In this document: one piece after another, positions 41,549 to 51,591 of the stretch
Position numbering within the stretch: position 1 is the stretch's first letter
Layout of the letters: every line of letters starts with the position of its first letter
Assembly: GCF_023898315.1 (NCBI RefSeq)
Contig: NC_064621.1
Span: 128,648,521-128,712,520, forward strand
Length of the DNA stretch: 64,000 nucleotides
Direction: 5' to 3'
Source: Schistocerca nitens
Taxonomy: Eukaryota > Arthropoda > Insecta > Orthoptera > Acrididae
The notes under the pieces: generated by a model
Databases searched by the model: none
The model's input: only the letters and a program-made list of their open reading frames with translations
Told to the model about the DNA's origin: nothing
Made by a program: the position numbers and the translations under genes

Positions 41549-42729
41549 ATTTTTATGCAAACCTCACGAACAGTCCTGCTAAATGTTTTTATTCCCAGTA
41601 TGAAACTGTCATGGAGATCGGTCAAACTATTTTCTATTGCCAGGTACCTGAAATACGAAAGGTAATATTGCTTTGGTTCTGTTTCGGTTTTCTTTCATTT
41701 TCAAGAAGTATTGTAGCCGTTAGAGGTCGGCTAGAGAAGATGGCATGATATCTAATGAACTTTAAGGTGATTACTGCGCCAGACAAATTCTCCGTACCCT
41801 GCAAATGGTGGGATCTGCCATCCACCTATCTGTCGGCTTCTGTCTCGCCAATGGCTGGCGCCGAACTCCTTTTCTTCTAGCAGTTGAAATAATGAACGAG
41901 ACAACAGAGGAAGCTACAGACCAGAGAAAATACGTCTGTTCTGGTAAGGTCATGGTTTGTTGTACTTCCAATAGGACACAAAAGAAAGGTGAAGTAGGTT
42001 GATTTACAAGAATGACGATACACGTATAAAAGGCAGTTCCTATCTACTGTTGCTGCAGGTCAAGAATACCATGCAGGAAACATTCAATCCATACTAGAGC
42101 TTTGAATTAACTTGGCCCGCGAGAGTGCGAGAAGAGGAACATTACCCGCTATCATTTCGCGAGTGGAACTACCACGGCGGAAAACGGTGTTCCAAACTTG
42201 ATCACCGACGCAAGAGGGCGGTTGACTCCGAACTGACGACCGTCGTAGCTGTTCACAGCCGTTGCACTCAGTCCATTAATAACAATTGCATGTTCTTGTG
42301 TCTCTCATCACTTTTGTTGAGTGAAGAGCCCTCAGCACAGTATGCTTCCGTAGACGGGAAGAGGGGCGTATAGCCAACCTAACCAGCGTGGCTGTGATCG
42401 TTAGCGGCCCTGCGTAGCGGTCAGAGCCAGGTTCAGATGTTGATGCTCTTGCTGTGGCGGAATTGCCGGCTGGCCCTGGTTTTTCCTACGGTGGCGAGTA
42501 GCCGTGGCCTGAATTTGTAGCTAGCAGCTAGCTAGCCTCTGCCGATATTCGCCATCTTACGCTATTGTAGAATTGATTGAATGTGGACCCTGAAAATTCG
42601 TCCGCCCCCACGAGCTCGTAGTCGGCTGGTTAGGTAAGCCGAATGTAGTCTCAAATCATCGGGGGAAATTAATTTGAGATTTTTCAAGATTTTAAACATG
42701 GCTGCAGCAGCAACTGTTAAAATTCTTCA
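41549..42729. other. Unclassified region
   Basis: About 1.2 kb with no gene I recognise; 42100-42600 is mixed composition with short frames only. Confidence 0.35.
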
Positions 42730-42785
42730 CAATAAAGGATGACAGCCAAAAACAGTTGCAGGATAGAATTTTTTTATTAAAATTC

Positions 42786-42827
42786 TTGACCAAGGTTTCG
42801 GTACATATAAATATACCATCATCAGAA
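42786..42827 (-). ncRNA. Hammerhead ribozyme candidate, left arm
   Basis: Minus strand: CTGATGA (42825-42819), one extra U, helix II GGTATAT-TTTA-TATGTACC (seven pairs including one U-G), GAAA (42799-42796) and CCTTGGTC. Better paired than the right-arm version. Confidence 0.55.
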
Positions 42828-42942
42828 GTAAAACTTCTAAAATTACATCATGCCATGGAGAATAATAAAACAATTATGCCAAAGGCGTCGTCATAATTGT
42901 TTTATTATTCTCCATGGCATGATGTAATTTTAGAAGTTTTAC

Positions 42943-42984
42943 TTCTGATGAAGGTATATTTATATGTGCCGAAACCTTGGTCAA
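42943..42984 (+). ncRNA. Hammerhead ribozyme candidate, right arm
   Basis: CTGATGA (42945-42951), one extra A, then a helix II of GGTATA...TATGTGCC (an A-G mismatch disturbs it compared with the left arm), GAAA (42971-42974) and CCTTGGTC. The short palindromic helix III (ACCTTGGT-like) is as in Penelope minimal hammerheads. Confidence 0.5.
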
Positions 42985-43040
42985 GAATTTTAATAAAAAA
43001 ATTCTATCCTGCAACTGTTTTTGGCTGTCATCCTTTATTG

Positions 43041-43335
43041 ATATTTTTGCAATAATTATTTGTCAGGTCGAGCGCAGTATCAAATGAAATGTAGTTTAAC
43101 GAACGACGAGAATCTAAAGCCAAAATTATTAATTTAATTTAATCTCTGCACTGTGCCTTTGTCACTGAGTTGGAATTAGCGGCAGTATGGGCTGGTGGTA
43201 AGTGTTGTGGCCAGTCCACGGAAAGTCTGCACTCCACAATATAGTAATAAAGAAAATGGTCCAACATGAGAGGTAACTGGATGAAAGGCCGTAGAAAATT
43301 GAACGAAGAGAGTAAGAGCACTTCTGAAGCAAACC
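43041..43335. other. Short unclassified stretch
   Basis: Nothing recognised between the palindrome and the next SINE fragment. Confidence 0.35.
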
Positions 43336-43484
43336 TCCCGCGGGACGTTCGAGTCCTCCGTCAGGCGTGGGTGTGTGTTTTGTTCTTAACGTAAGTTAGT
43401 TGAAGTAGTGAGTACGTCTAGGAACCGATGACCTGTGCAGTTTCGTCCCTTAGGAATTCACACACATTTGAACATTTATTGAAG
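43336..43484 (+). repeat. SINE fragment, related but distinct subfamily
   Basis: B-box region GACGTTCGAGTCCTCC, then GCGTGGGTGTGTGTTTTGTT, GTAAGTTAGTTGAAGTAG, ACCGATGACC and TAGGAATTCACACACATTTG. The layout mirrors the main SINE body (TTAGTTAGGTTTAAGTAG; ACTGATGACC), suggesting a sister family. The A box is missing. Confidence 0.65.
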
Positions 43485-44162
43485 CAAACAGAAGCGGAAA
43501 CACGTTTTATGAGCAACAACAATTTGTAATGAAAGTAACACACAGACAAGAAAGTTCTTCAAATATACCCGATTTATTGTTACAACGAAAACCCTGTCGA
43601 TAGGCGGACTGAAATACATCGTCGCCCACGTAAAAAAAAGCCGTAGAAAAACAGCAGAGTCGCAACTGAATTGAACATAAAGCGATGATCATCATTGACA
43701 CATACACTGAACTGGTCCGAAGAAGAAGTACTTTTTTCTTAGGTAGGACGTCGCCAACTGTAGATAAATGTAACGATGGAGATATTGTACATTTCCAGTA
43801 TGAAGTCATAAGACTTTTAAAGGAATTGTGTCGAAACAACAAAACAATAGGCAACATCAGCCATCTCCACAAGTTTCCTGGACTCATGCTGCACATGAAT
43901 ACTGAACTTTCCGGTGAACCATCATCATACCACACAAAACAGCTTAACGAACATTGCAGGTATTTAGTGTACACCCCTGCCTATCACTCTCAAGTCCCAA
44001 CTGGTAAAACTGCTGCATCTGATGAGCATTGGAAATGTGTACTGTATACTTTATACGAGTCCTCCACCCACATAACCTTGAGAGACTTTCGATGTATGAA
44101 GGTATTCTAAACCGAGTTTAGATGTTTCATTTTAAAACAAGTAACATTATTCACTGATTTTT
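43485..44162. other. Unclassified region with a 141-codon open frame
   Basis: An open frame on the plus strand at 43685-44110 has no domain I recognise (MIIIDTYTELVRRRS...); a minus-strand frame of 155 codons covers 43974-43507. Neither has motif support. No other gene seen. Confidence 0.3.
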
Positions 44163-44177
44163 CACATGGTTTACAAA

Positions 44178-44372
44178 AAATGGTTCAAATGGCTCTGAGA
44201 ACGATGGGACTTAACTTCTGAGGTCATCAGTTCCTTAGCACTTAGAACTAATCAAACCTAACTAACCTAGGGACATCACATACATCCATGCCCGAGGCAG
44301 GATTCTGCGACCGCAGCGGTCGCGCGGTTCCAGACTGTAGCGCCTAGAACCACTCGGCCACACCGGCCGACA
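44178..44372 (-). repeat. SINE, Ser/Leu-like head
   Basis: Minus strand. TSD CACATGGTTTACAAA (44163-44177) and CACGTGGTTTACAAA (44373-44387), one mismatch. The B box is damaged by a short deletion (GGATTCTGCGACC). Confidence 0.92.
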
Positions 44373-44451
44373 CACGTGGTTTACAAAGACCTTTTTTTAA
44401 ATTGTGGTATTCAGTTTTGTACAGCATATAAATGTTTCTTAACTAGTACAC

Positions 44452-45303
44452 TGAGGTGAAAAAAGTCATGGAATACCTCCTAATATTGTGTTGGCCCTAC
44501 AGGAGTAGTGCTGCAACTCGACGTAGCACGGACTCAAATCGCTAGAAAACCCCTGCGAAGGTACTGAACCGTAGCCGTCCATAGTTGCGAAAGTATTGTC
44601 GGTGCAGGATTCTGTGCACGAACTGACCCTAAAAGGTCAATGGGAGTCAGGTCGCTCAATCTGGGTGGGCAAACAAATCGCGTCTGCGCTTTCTCGAACC
44701 TTACCATTAGCTCTTACCAACTGAAATCGGGACTCATCTGCCCAGGCCACGTTTTTACAGTCGTTTAGGGTCCAATCTATATGGTCACTAGACCAGGAGG
44801 CGATGTCATTCCATTAGCATAGGCACTCGCTTCGGCCGTCTGGTGCCATAGCCCATTACCGCCAAATTCACTGAAGTGTCGTAGCGGATACGTTCATTGT
44901 AAGTCCCACATTGATTTCTGCGGCGATTTCATGCAATGTAGCTTGTCTTTTAGCACTGATAACTCTTCGCAAACGCCGCTGCCTTCGGTCGTTAAGTGAA
45001 GGTTTCCGGCCACTGCGTTGTCCGTCATGAGAGGTATTGCCTGAAATATGGTGTCCTCGGTAGACTGTCGATCTCGGAATACTGACTTCCCTAACGATTT
45101 CCGAAATCGAATTTCACAGTACCATTCCGCTTTCCAAGTCTGTTATTTCCCGTCGTGACGCCGTAATCACGTGGGAAACGTTTTTCACCTGAAGCAGCTG
45201 AGTAAAACTGTCAGCTCCACTAATGCACTGTTCTTTTATACCTTGTGTTCGTGATACTATCGCTATCTGTAAAACTGACCCATTGGTTATGTCACTTCAA
45301 CGT
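44452..45303 (-). pseudogene. Decayed Tc1-like element E
   Basis: Left end CACTGAGGTGAAAAAAGTCA after TA; right end near 45303 is a diverged inverse (GTCACTTCAACGTA). On the minus strand, about 44780-44700, one frame reads IDWTLNDCKNVAWADESRFQ, the first catalytic Asp region of a Tc1 transposase. Frames are otherwise broken. A SINE inserted at the right end. Confidence 0.65.
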
Positions 45304-45315
45304 AAATTTCAGTTG

Positions 45316-45507
45316 TTAAAAAAATGGCTCTGAGCACTATGGGACTTAATTACGTCATCAGTCCCCTAGAACTTAGAACTACTTAAACCTAACTAACCTA
45401 AGGACACAACACACATCCATGCCCGAGGCAGAATTCGAACCTGCGACCGTAGTGGTCGCGCGGTTCCAGACTGTAGCGCCTAGAACCGCTCGGCCACACC
45501 GGCCGGC
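45316..45507 (-). repeat. SINE, Ser/Leu-like head
   Basis: Minus strand, 3' tail slightly shortened. A perfect 12-bp TSD AAATTTCAGTTG at 45304-45315 and 45508-45519. Confidence 0.94.
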
Positions 45508-45618
45508 AAATTTCAGTTGCATACTTCCTCACTGTTACTGCAAGCATTTCAGGAGGAGAAATACAGTTCCGCGTATTGGAAGCTTCCAGGTGCAACTAAG
45601 TGCGTAGAACTGACAACA

Positions 45619-45772
45619 CGAGCGACCGCTACGGTCACAGGTTCGAATCCTGCCTCGGGCATGGATGTGTGTGATGTCCTTAGGTTAGTTAGGTTTAATT
45701 AGTTCTAAGTTGTAGGCGATTGATGACCTCAGAAGTTAAGTCGCATAGTGCTCAGAGCCATTTGAACCATTT
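45619..45772 (+). repeat. 5'-truncated SINE
   Basis: Begins inside the tRNA head (CGAGCGACCGCTACGGTCAC); the A box is lost. TSD GAACTGACAACA at 45607-45618 and 45773-45784. Shows that these SINEs integrate with 5' truncation, as target-primed reverse transcription predicts. Confidence 0.92.
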
Positions 45773-46189
45773 GAACTGACAACAATCTGTCAAACACTGA
45801 TTTTGAAAAAAAAAAAAAATAGTATGCCTTGTGTGGGCCTAACGTAGTGTTTCATAGAGAGTACTGAAAGCAACAGGTCTTTAAGCACCGACGCACCAAA
45901 CACATCCTACATTAACGCTGTTCTTTTTGTAAAAATAATTCAGTGAAACGAGGGAAACCCATATTATCCGTCCTACCACCTCCTTGCACAAACTCAACTG
46001 CAATACTTCTAGCGCCTCGGCAGCCTCCGTTTTTCTACCGGCAGCCAGAAAGGCCGGTCTGGCGGAAATTGTCAGGGACGAGGATCCTAATTCCCCACTT
46101 TTCTACGTCACAAGCAAAACGCACAGCCTGTTTCCAAACGTTATACTAGACCTTCCAATTAAAACCAGCGATGCGTACAGGCGTTGACG

Positions 46190-46478
46190 AGACATTCAGT
46201 ATCGACTGGCCGCCGTATCGCCCTGTATCAGTGACGTCATTGGGATACAGGACGGATCTGCAGTAAGGGCAGTTCACCCCTCTGTCAGTCGCTGTCACCG
46301 TCTTACACCGTTGCGTAGCTACTTGACACTTAAGCTGCTCCTTAACTGGTACCGTCTGACTGAATGCCCATAGCGCCCTTTCCTCCACCAAGGAGTAATC
46401 CCTGACAGTACTGGGAATAGAACCCGGATCATCTACGGAAGAGCAGGACACGACGACCACTCAGCTATGGAGGTGGAC
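46190..46478 (-). repeat. Old tRNA-derived SINE
   Basis: Minus-strand head CATAGCTGAGTGGTCGTCG (A box TAGCTGAGTGG) and B-box-like GGGTTCTATTCCCAG, then GTCAGGGATTACTCC and a long body with CAATGACGTCACTGATACAG. The layout fits an insect SINE family that I recognise; heavily mutated. Confidence 0.6.
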
Positions 46479-46499
46479 GCCTTCCCATACTGCTACTTT

Positions 46500-46995
46500 T
46501 AAATTTAGCTGCGACGTACACAGCAGATACATCCAAGGAATGTTCTACCAAAGGATGGCAGAATAATTTGTCATCGAATTAACAATAATATCCTAGTAAT
46601 ACTACTCCCAATGTGATCTGTAGGTGACACTCTTCCGAATTATTGACTGCGTTACATTTATAATAAAGGAACAGATTCCTCACATTGTTGTCAGCGTCGC
46701 ATTCAGAATCGTTTCCTTCTGCGCTAATGGAAATGACGCTTCTCTAATGTCTAACTTTTTTTCCACGCTGTATCTCCAACACCTTCTCGGCTGCATGTTT
46801 TCAAAGTTCTTAAAGTCCTCTTTACAGATTAAACAACATTACATAATGGATAGCCATTCTCCTATCTCTAAATACCCATTCACTAGATGACCTGGCTGTG
46901 GAGTGCGCTTTACTTCCTTCTTTTAACTTTACATGTTGGGTTTCACTACTCATCGCACTGGATACACATTTGAGATGAAGTAGACGTGATAAATA
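46500..46995. other. Unclassified region
   Basis: No gene or repeat recognised. Confidence 0.35.
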
Positions 46996-47699
46996 CACTG
47001 CTGGCCACTGTAAATGCAACACCCTGAAGGAAGCATCCGAATCAAGTGAAATTTACACCAGGGGTTTGCAGCGATGAGATATGCAACTGATTAGAATTTC
47101 AGCGCAGACGCACATAGCGCGCGCCTGTGGCGCCACCTCATAGCGCCATTTATGGCTTGGCGATTTCGACGAGTGTACGTTCGGCACGTGTGTTTACCTT
47201 GTGGTTGTTTCACAAGACGATCAGTTATGCCTCGTAGACAACAGCGAACATCGTTCGATCAAGTATCCGAGTTCGACAGAGGAAGGATAGTGGCTTACCG
47301 AGATTGTGGATTATCATACAGAGAAATCACTAGTCGTGTTTGACAAAACCAAACAACTGTAATGCGGATATGTGACCGTTGGATGCAGGAGGGTACGACG
47401 GACCGACGTGGTCGATCGCATTCACCTCGGTGCACCACTGCACGTGCCGATAGGCAAATTGTGCGCATGGCAGTGACGGATCGCTCAGTGACATTCCAAA
47501 CCATAGCACAGCACATTGCGTCTGTAACACATCATCCAGTGTCTGCGCGTACCATTCGACGCCGTTTACAGCAGAGTGGTCTGTCCGCAAGACGTCCATT
47601 GCTTCGTCTACCATTGACGCAGAACCACAGACGTCTCCGTCGTCAATGGTGTGATGACAGACTGATGTGGACGGCAGAATGGAATGACGTTGTCTTTAC

Positions 47700-48933
47700 A
47701 TCTACATCTACATCTACATCTATACTCCGCGAGCCACCTTACGGTGTGTGGCGGAGGGTACTTATTGTACCACTATCTGATCCCCCCTTCCCTGTTCCAT
47801 TCACGAATTGTGCGTGGGAAGAACGACTGCTTGTAAGTCTCCGTATTTGCTCTAATTTCTCGGATCTTTTCGTTGTGATCATTACGCGAGATATATGTGG
47901 GCGGTAGTAATATGTTGCCCATCTCTTCCCGGAATGTGCTCTCTCGTAATTTCGATAATAAACCTCTCCGTATTGCGTAACGCCTTTCTAGAAGTGTCCG
48001 CCACTGGAGCTTGTTCAGCATCTCCGTAACGCTCTCGCGCTGACTAAATGTCCCCATGACGAATCGCGCTGCTTTTCGCTGGATCATGTCTATCTCTTCT
48101 ATTAATCCAACCTGGTAAGGGTCCCATACTGATGAGCAATACTCAAGAATCGGACGAACAAGCGTTTTGTAAGCTACTTCTTTCGTCGATGAGTCACATT
48201 TTCTTAGAATTCTTCCTATGAATCTCAACCTGGCGCCTGCTTTTCCCACTATTTGTTTTATGTGATCATTCCACTTCAGATCGCTCCGGATAGTAACTCC
48301 TAAGTATTTTACGGTCGTTACCGCTTCCAATGATTTACCACCTATGGCATAATCGTACTGGAATGGATTTCTGCCCCTATGTATGCGCATTATATTACAT
48401 TTATCTACGTTTAGGGAAAGCTGCCAGCTGTCGCACCATTCATTAATCCTCTGCAGGTCTTCCTGGAGTACGTACGAGTCTTCTGATGTTGCTACTTTCT
48501 TGTAGACAACCGTGTCATCTGCAAATAGCCTCACGGAGCTACCGATGTTGTCAACTAAGTCATTTATGTATATTGTAAACAATAAAGGTCCTATCACGCT
48601 TCCTTGCGGTACTCCCGAAATTACCTCTACATCTGCAGATTTTGAACCGTTAAGAATGACATGTTGTGTTCTTTCTTCTAGGAAATCCTGAATCCAATCA
48701 CAAACCTGGTCCGATATTCCGTAAGCACGTATTTTTTTCACTAAACGTAAGTGCGGAACCGTATCAAATGCCTTCCTGAAGTCCAGGAATACGGCATCAA
48801 TCTGCTCGCCAGTGTCTACGGCACTGTGAATTTCTTGGGCAAATAGGGCGAGCTGGGTTTCACATGATCTCTGTTTGCGGAATCCATGTTGGTTGCGATG
48901 AAGGAGATTTGTATTATCTAAGAACGTCATAAT
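47700..48933 (-). mobile_element. CR1/L2-group LINE fragment, 5' truncated, in Tc1
   Basis: The minus-strand 3' tail is a CATCTA microsatellite (about four units, 47699-47723, read as TAGATG on the LINE strand). The 5' part is missing. No clear TSD: the Tc1 sequence TTTACTGACGAGG is reduced to TTTAC on the left and ACGAGG on the right, so about 2 bp of target was lost. Confidence 0.88.
47773..48930 (-). pseudogene. CR1/L2-like reverse transcriptase, 5' truncated
   Basis: About 385 codons without stops. RT motifs: HGFRKQRSCETQL, AVFLDFRKAFDTVPH, SGVPQGSVIGPLLFTIYINDL, VRLFADDTVVY and KYLGVTI, then a C-terminal region (RKAARFVMGTF, LQWRTLLERR). The GVPQGS plus FADDT style is that of CR1, L2 and jockey-type LINEs. 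Endonuclease absent through 5' truncation. The open frame suggests a recent insertion, younger than the Tc1 copy it interrupts. Confidence 0.88.
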
Positions 48934-49637
48934 ACGAGGCACGCTTCTGTCTGCAGCATCACGATGGTCGGATTCTAGTGTGGAGACACCGTGGAGAGAG
49001 GATGCTGGACAGCTGCATTATGCACCACCACACATGTCTTGCACCGGGTATTGTGGTATGGGGCGGTATTGGATATTACTCTTGCACGCCTCTAGTACGC
49101 ATTGCCGGTACTTTAAATAGCCGGCGCTACATATCCGAGGTGCTGGAGCCAGTTGTCCTTCCTTACCTTCAGGGCTCGGCCACAGCCATATTTCAACAGG
49201 ATAATGCGCGACCACACGTGACACGCATTGTCCAAAGGTTCTTCGGCAATAACCAGATTGAATTGCTTCCCTGGCCGGCTCGCTCTCCGGATCTTTCGCC
49301 GATAGAAAACATGTGGTCCATGGTTGCTCAACGAGTGACCCAGATTACATCCCCAGCTGCCACACCAGATGATCTTTGGGAACGTGTGGAAGCTGCTTGG
49401 GCTGCTGTACCCCAGGAACACATCCAACGTCTCTTTGACTCAATGCCGAGACGTGTGGCAGCGGTGATCTCCAACAATGGCGGCTACTCTGGCTACTGAT
49501 TCAGGCAGGAACCACATGTCACAGATGTCTGTAAACGTAATCATTTGATACTTGGTCAACATGTTATCTACAAAATAAATTTTGTTGTGCTACCTCTTGT
49601 CTTTCTTGGTGTTGCATTTACAATGGCCAGCAGTGTA

Positions 49638-51578
49638 GAAGCAACAAACGAGCAATAACATGCTACGTAGAATCAGTACGTATTAAGTTCAATAACAGCA
49701 CCAGTTACACGCAAAAATCTCGCTGTTAAGTCTCACAGACGCCGGTGTTTGCGCTGAAGCGTGCCACCGTGGACCGTTGATATGTTCAAATGTCGCCTGT
49801 CATTGTCTGGCTATCTGCGGTCGCTAGGTAACGAAATGACGCTACTGAGACGTCTTCCAAACTATAGGACAGCGATACTTTTAAACCAGTGACGGTATAT
49901 TGTAAAGAACATCAAGCAAGTGTTTCTTTTCCACTAAATGCGTTTACAGTAAAGATGGGCCAAACTTTTCCTTTCACCGGTGGGATCAGAACTGCTCACT
50001 CACTGGAATGAACTAGCTTTCATGACCCATCTCACACGATTTATTTGCTACAATAATTGAAAAAAAAAAGCCCTCTGTCTTTTAATTTAAGGTCTTGTGT
50101 CTGTATTTTTACCTTATTTTATATCGCTTTGAAACTAGCAGATATAGAAAAATGATTAATAATTTTGCATTACATCCCTTCTTGCTTTTAATATCTAACA
50201 GATCCTTCATTTCGTCTCCATCAAAAATTAAAAATATCGAAAAAAACTTTCGAACATTTTTGTTAAGCTAGGGAATTATAAAAATATAACCCATCCTTCT
50301 TAGGTCTTCAGAATTGTATTGAGATCAAAATACAGTATAAAAACTACAACATAGTTGGAATTAATTTTCTCCTTTGTGAACTTATCAACTGTTGTAGTTT
50401 ACAATCAACAGGACAGTATATTACATCAGTTCAAACTACTTTTGAGACTGGATTACTAAAAATAGAGGAACGTTAAGATGATGGTTTTAATGCTTCGGTT
50501 GTTCTACATATTCTTCCGTCACTTAAGTAAAACGCACAGAAAGTTCATACAACCATGTGAAACTACCAGAAAAGTCTATCATTCCTCACGTTAGCTTGAG
50601 TGATGGTTATGTCGTTAAAGCGTTGACTTTTCACGTGATTCTCTGCACTTCGTCGTTTTGTGGTACGTTCATTCGGGAGAATGTTTTGAACATTTGACTC
50701 AGTGATGTTGCTCCATTGCGAATTGATTCAGAGCAATGTTGACACACTATTTTCGCATGTGCGCTACTCAACGCTGTCTGTTCTCTGCAGATTGGTCAAA
50801 TGCACATCTGTTTGCAGTTGTTAGTTTAAGCTGCCGCAGCAGTTACTGCGCTCTTGTCGCTTATACACAAGGAGTAAAGTCAGTCCCGAAATTTTTTGCA
50901 TGGCCATGTGTGTGTCTAAGAGGAAGAATCTAATCAGTGCTATGATTTATAAAAAAAAATTACCTTCTACTTCTTTTCTTATCCTCTTCTTGAAACTCTA
51001 CACTCAAACGCAATAAATGTAGCTGGAGTACACAATCTTTACGCAACAAAATGGTGAAGCGTTTGTTACAGTAGGTTTCTAGGTTCTAGATTTTTCTAGA
51101 CAGTCTAATGGATGACTGCTGGTAAGTAAAAATATTTCACATAAATATTTATGTGGTTGGACATTTTTTTTCCTTGGAGCTAACTGACAGTATCATTGAA
51201 GTCGTCCCAAATAGAATTCTCAGCCGTAATGGAGATAATTTGTTGGTGAATGTTATTTTTTTCTAATTTTCTTGTATTTAAGCAGGTTTTATTTATGATA
51301 AATCTACTCTTTTTGAAAAATATAACCGCTGTTTTGACCTCATCAGCAATTCTGTGTTGTATTGCACTATGTGATGTAAAGAATATATAAAACAGCAGGC
51401 TTATGGAACATTCACAACCGTGGAAATTGATTTCATATTTGAAGCATTGTCAGCCATTATAGCAGAGGTTGTAAAATTGATATTCTATTTGGTAACAGTT
51501 CACATTTTATGTACTGCGTCGTTCTTCCAATTGGAAATATTCAAGAAGGTGCAACTCTGAGATAGAAATCTGTGACAT
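49638..51578. other. AT-rich region without recognisable genes
   Basis: About 1.9 kb, AT-rich, only short frames. No repeats matched to other parts of the window. Confidence 0.45.
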
Positions 51579-51591
51579 ACGCCATGAGTGC

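Larger units (their letters stand above)
42730..43040. repeat. 311-bp palindrome with hammerhead-like motifs in both arms
   Basis: Arms 42730-42878 and 42892-43040 (149 bp each) are reverse complements with only about two mismatches, around a 13-nt spacer CCAAAGGCGTCGT. Each arm holds a hammerhead-like motif reading outward from the centre, followed by AACCTTGGTCAAGAATTTT. It resembles two Penelope-type terminal segments joined head to head. No coding sequence. Confidence 0.85.
47227..49499 (+). pseudogene. Tc1 transposase A2, inactivated
   Basis: Near-identical to the intact copy at 12.27 kb until TGA at 47341-47343 (after SRV). HTH parts follow in the same frame. The LINE interrupts after NDVVFT, removing the first catalytic Asp codon. 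The right part from 48946 has TTCTAG at the GRIRVW site (another stop) but keeps FQQDNARPHVTR and SPDLSPIENMW. Dead copy. Confidence 0.9.
46996..49635 (+). mobile_element. Tc1-like element, copy A2, split by a LINE
   Basis: Same family as 12.04 kb; TIRs at 46996 and 49635 with TA on both sides (46994-46995, 49636-49637). A LINE of about 1.23 kb (47700-48933) sits between the first catalytic Asp codon region and the next exonic block. Confidence 0.93.

Noticed and set aside
43507..43974. 155-codon minus-strand and 141-codon plus-strand overlapping frames
   Set aside because: Mutually overlapping, no motifs, no repeat relationship; cannot choose either as a gene.
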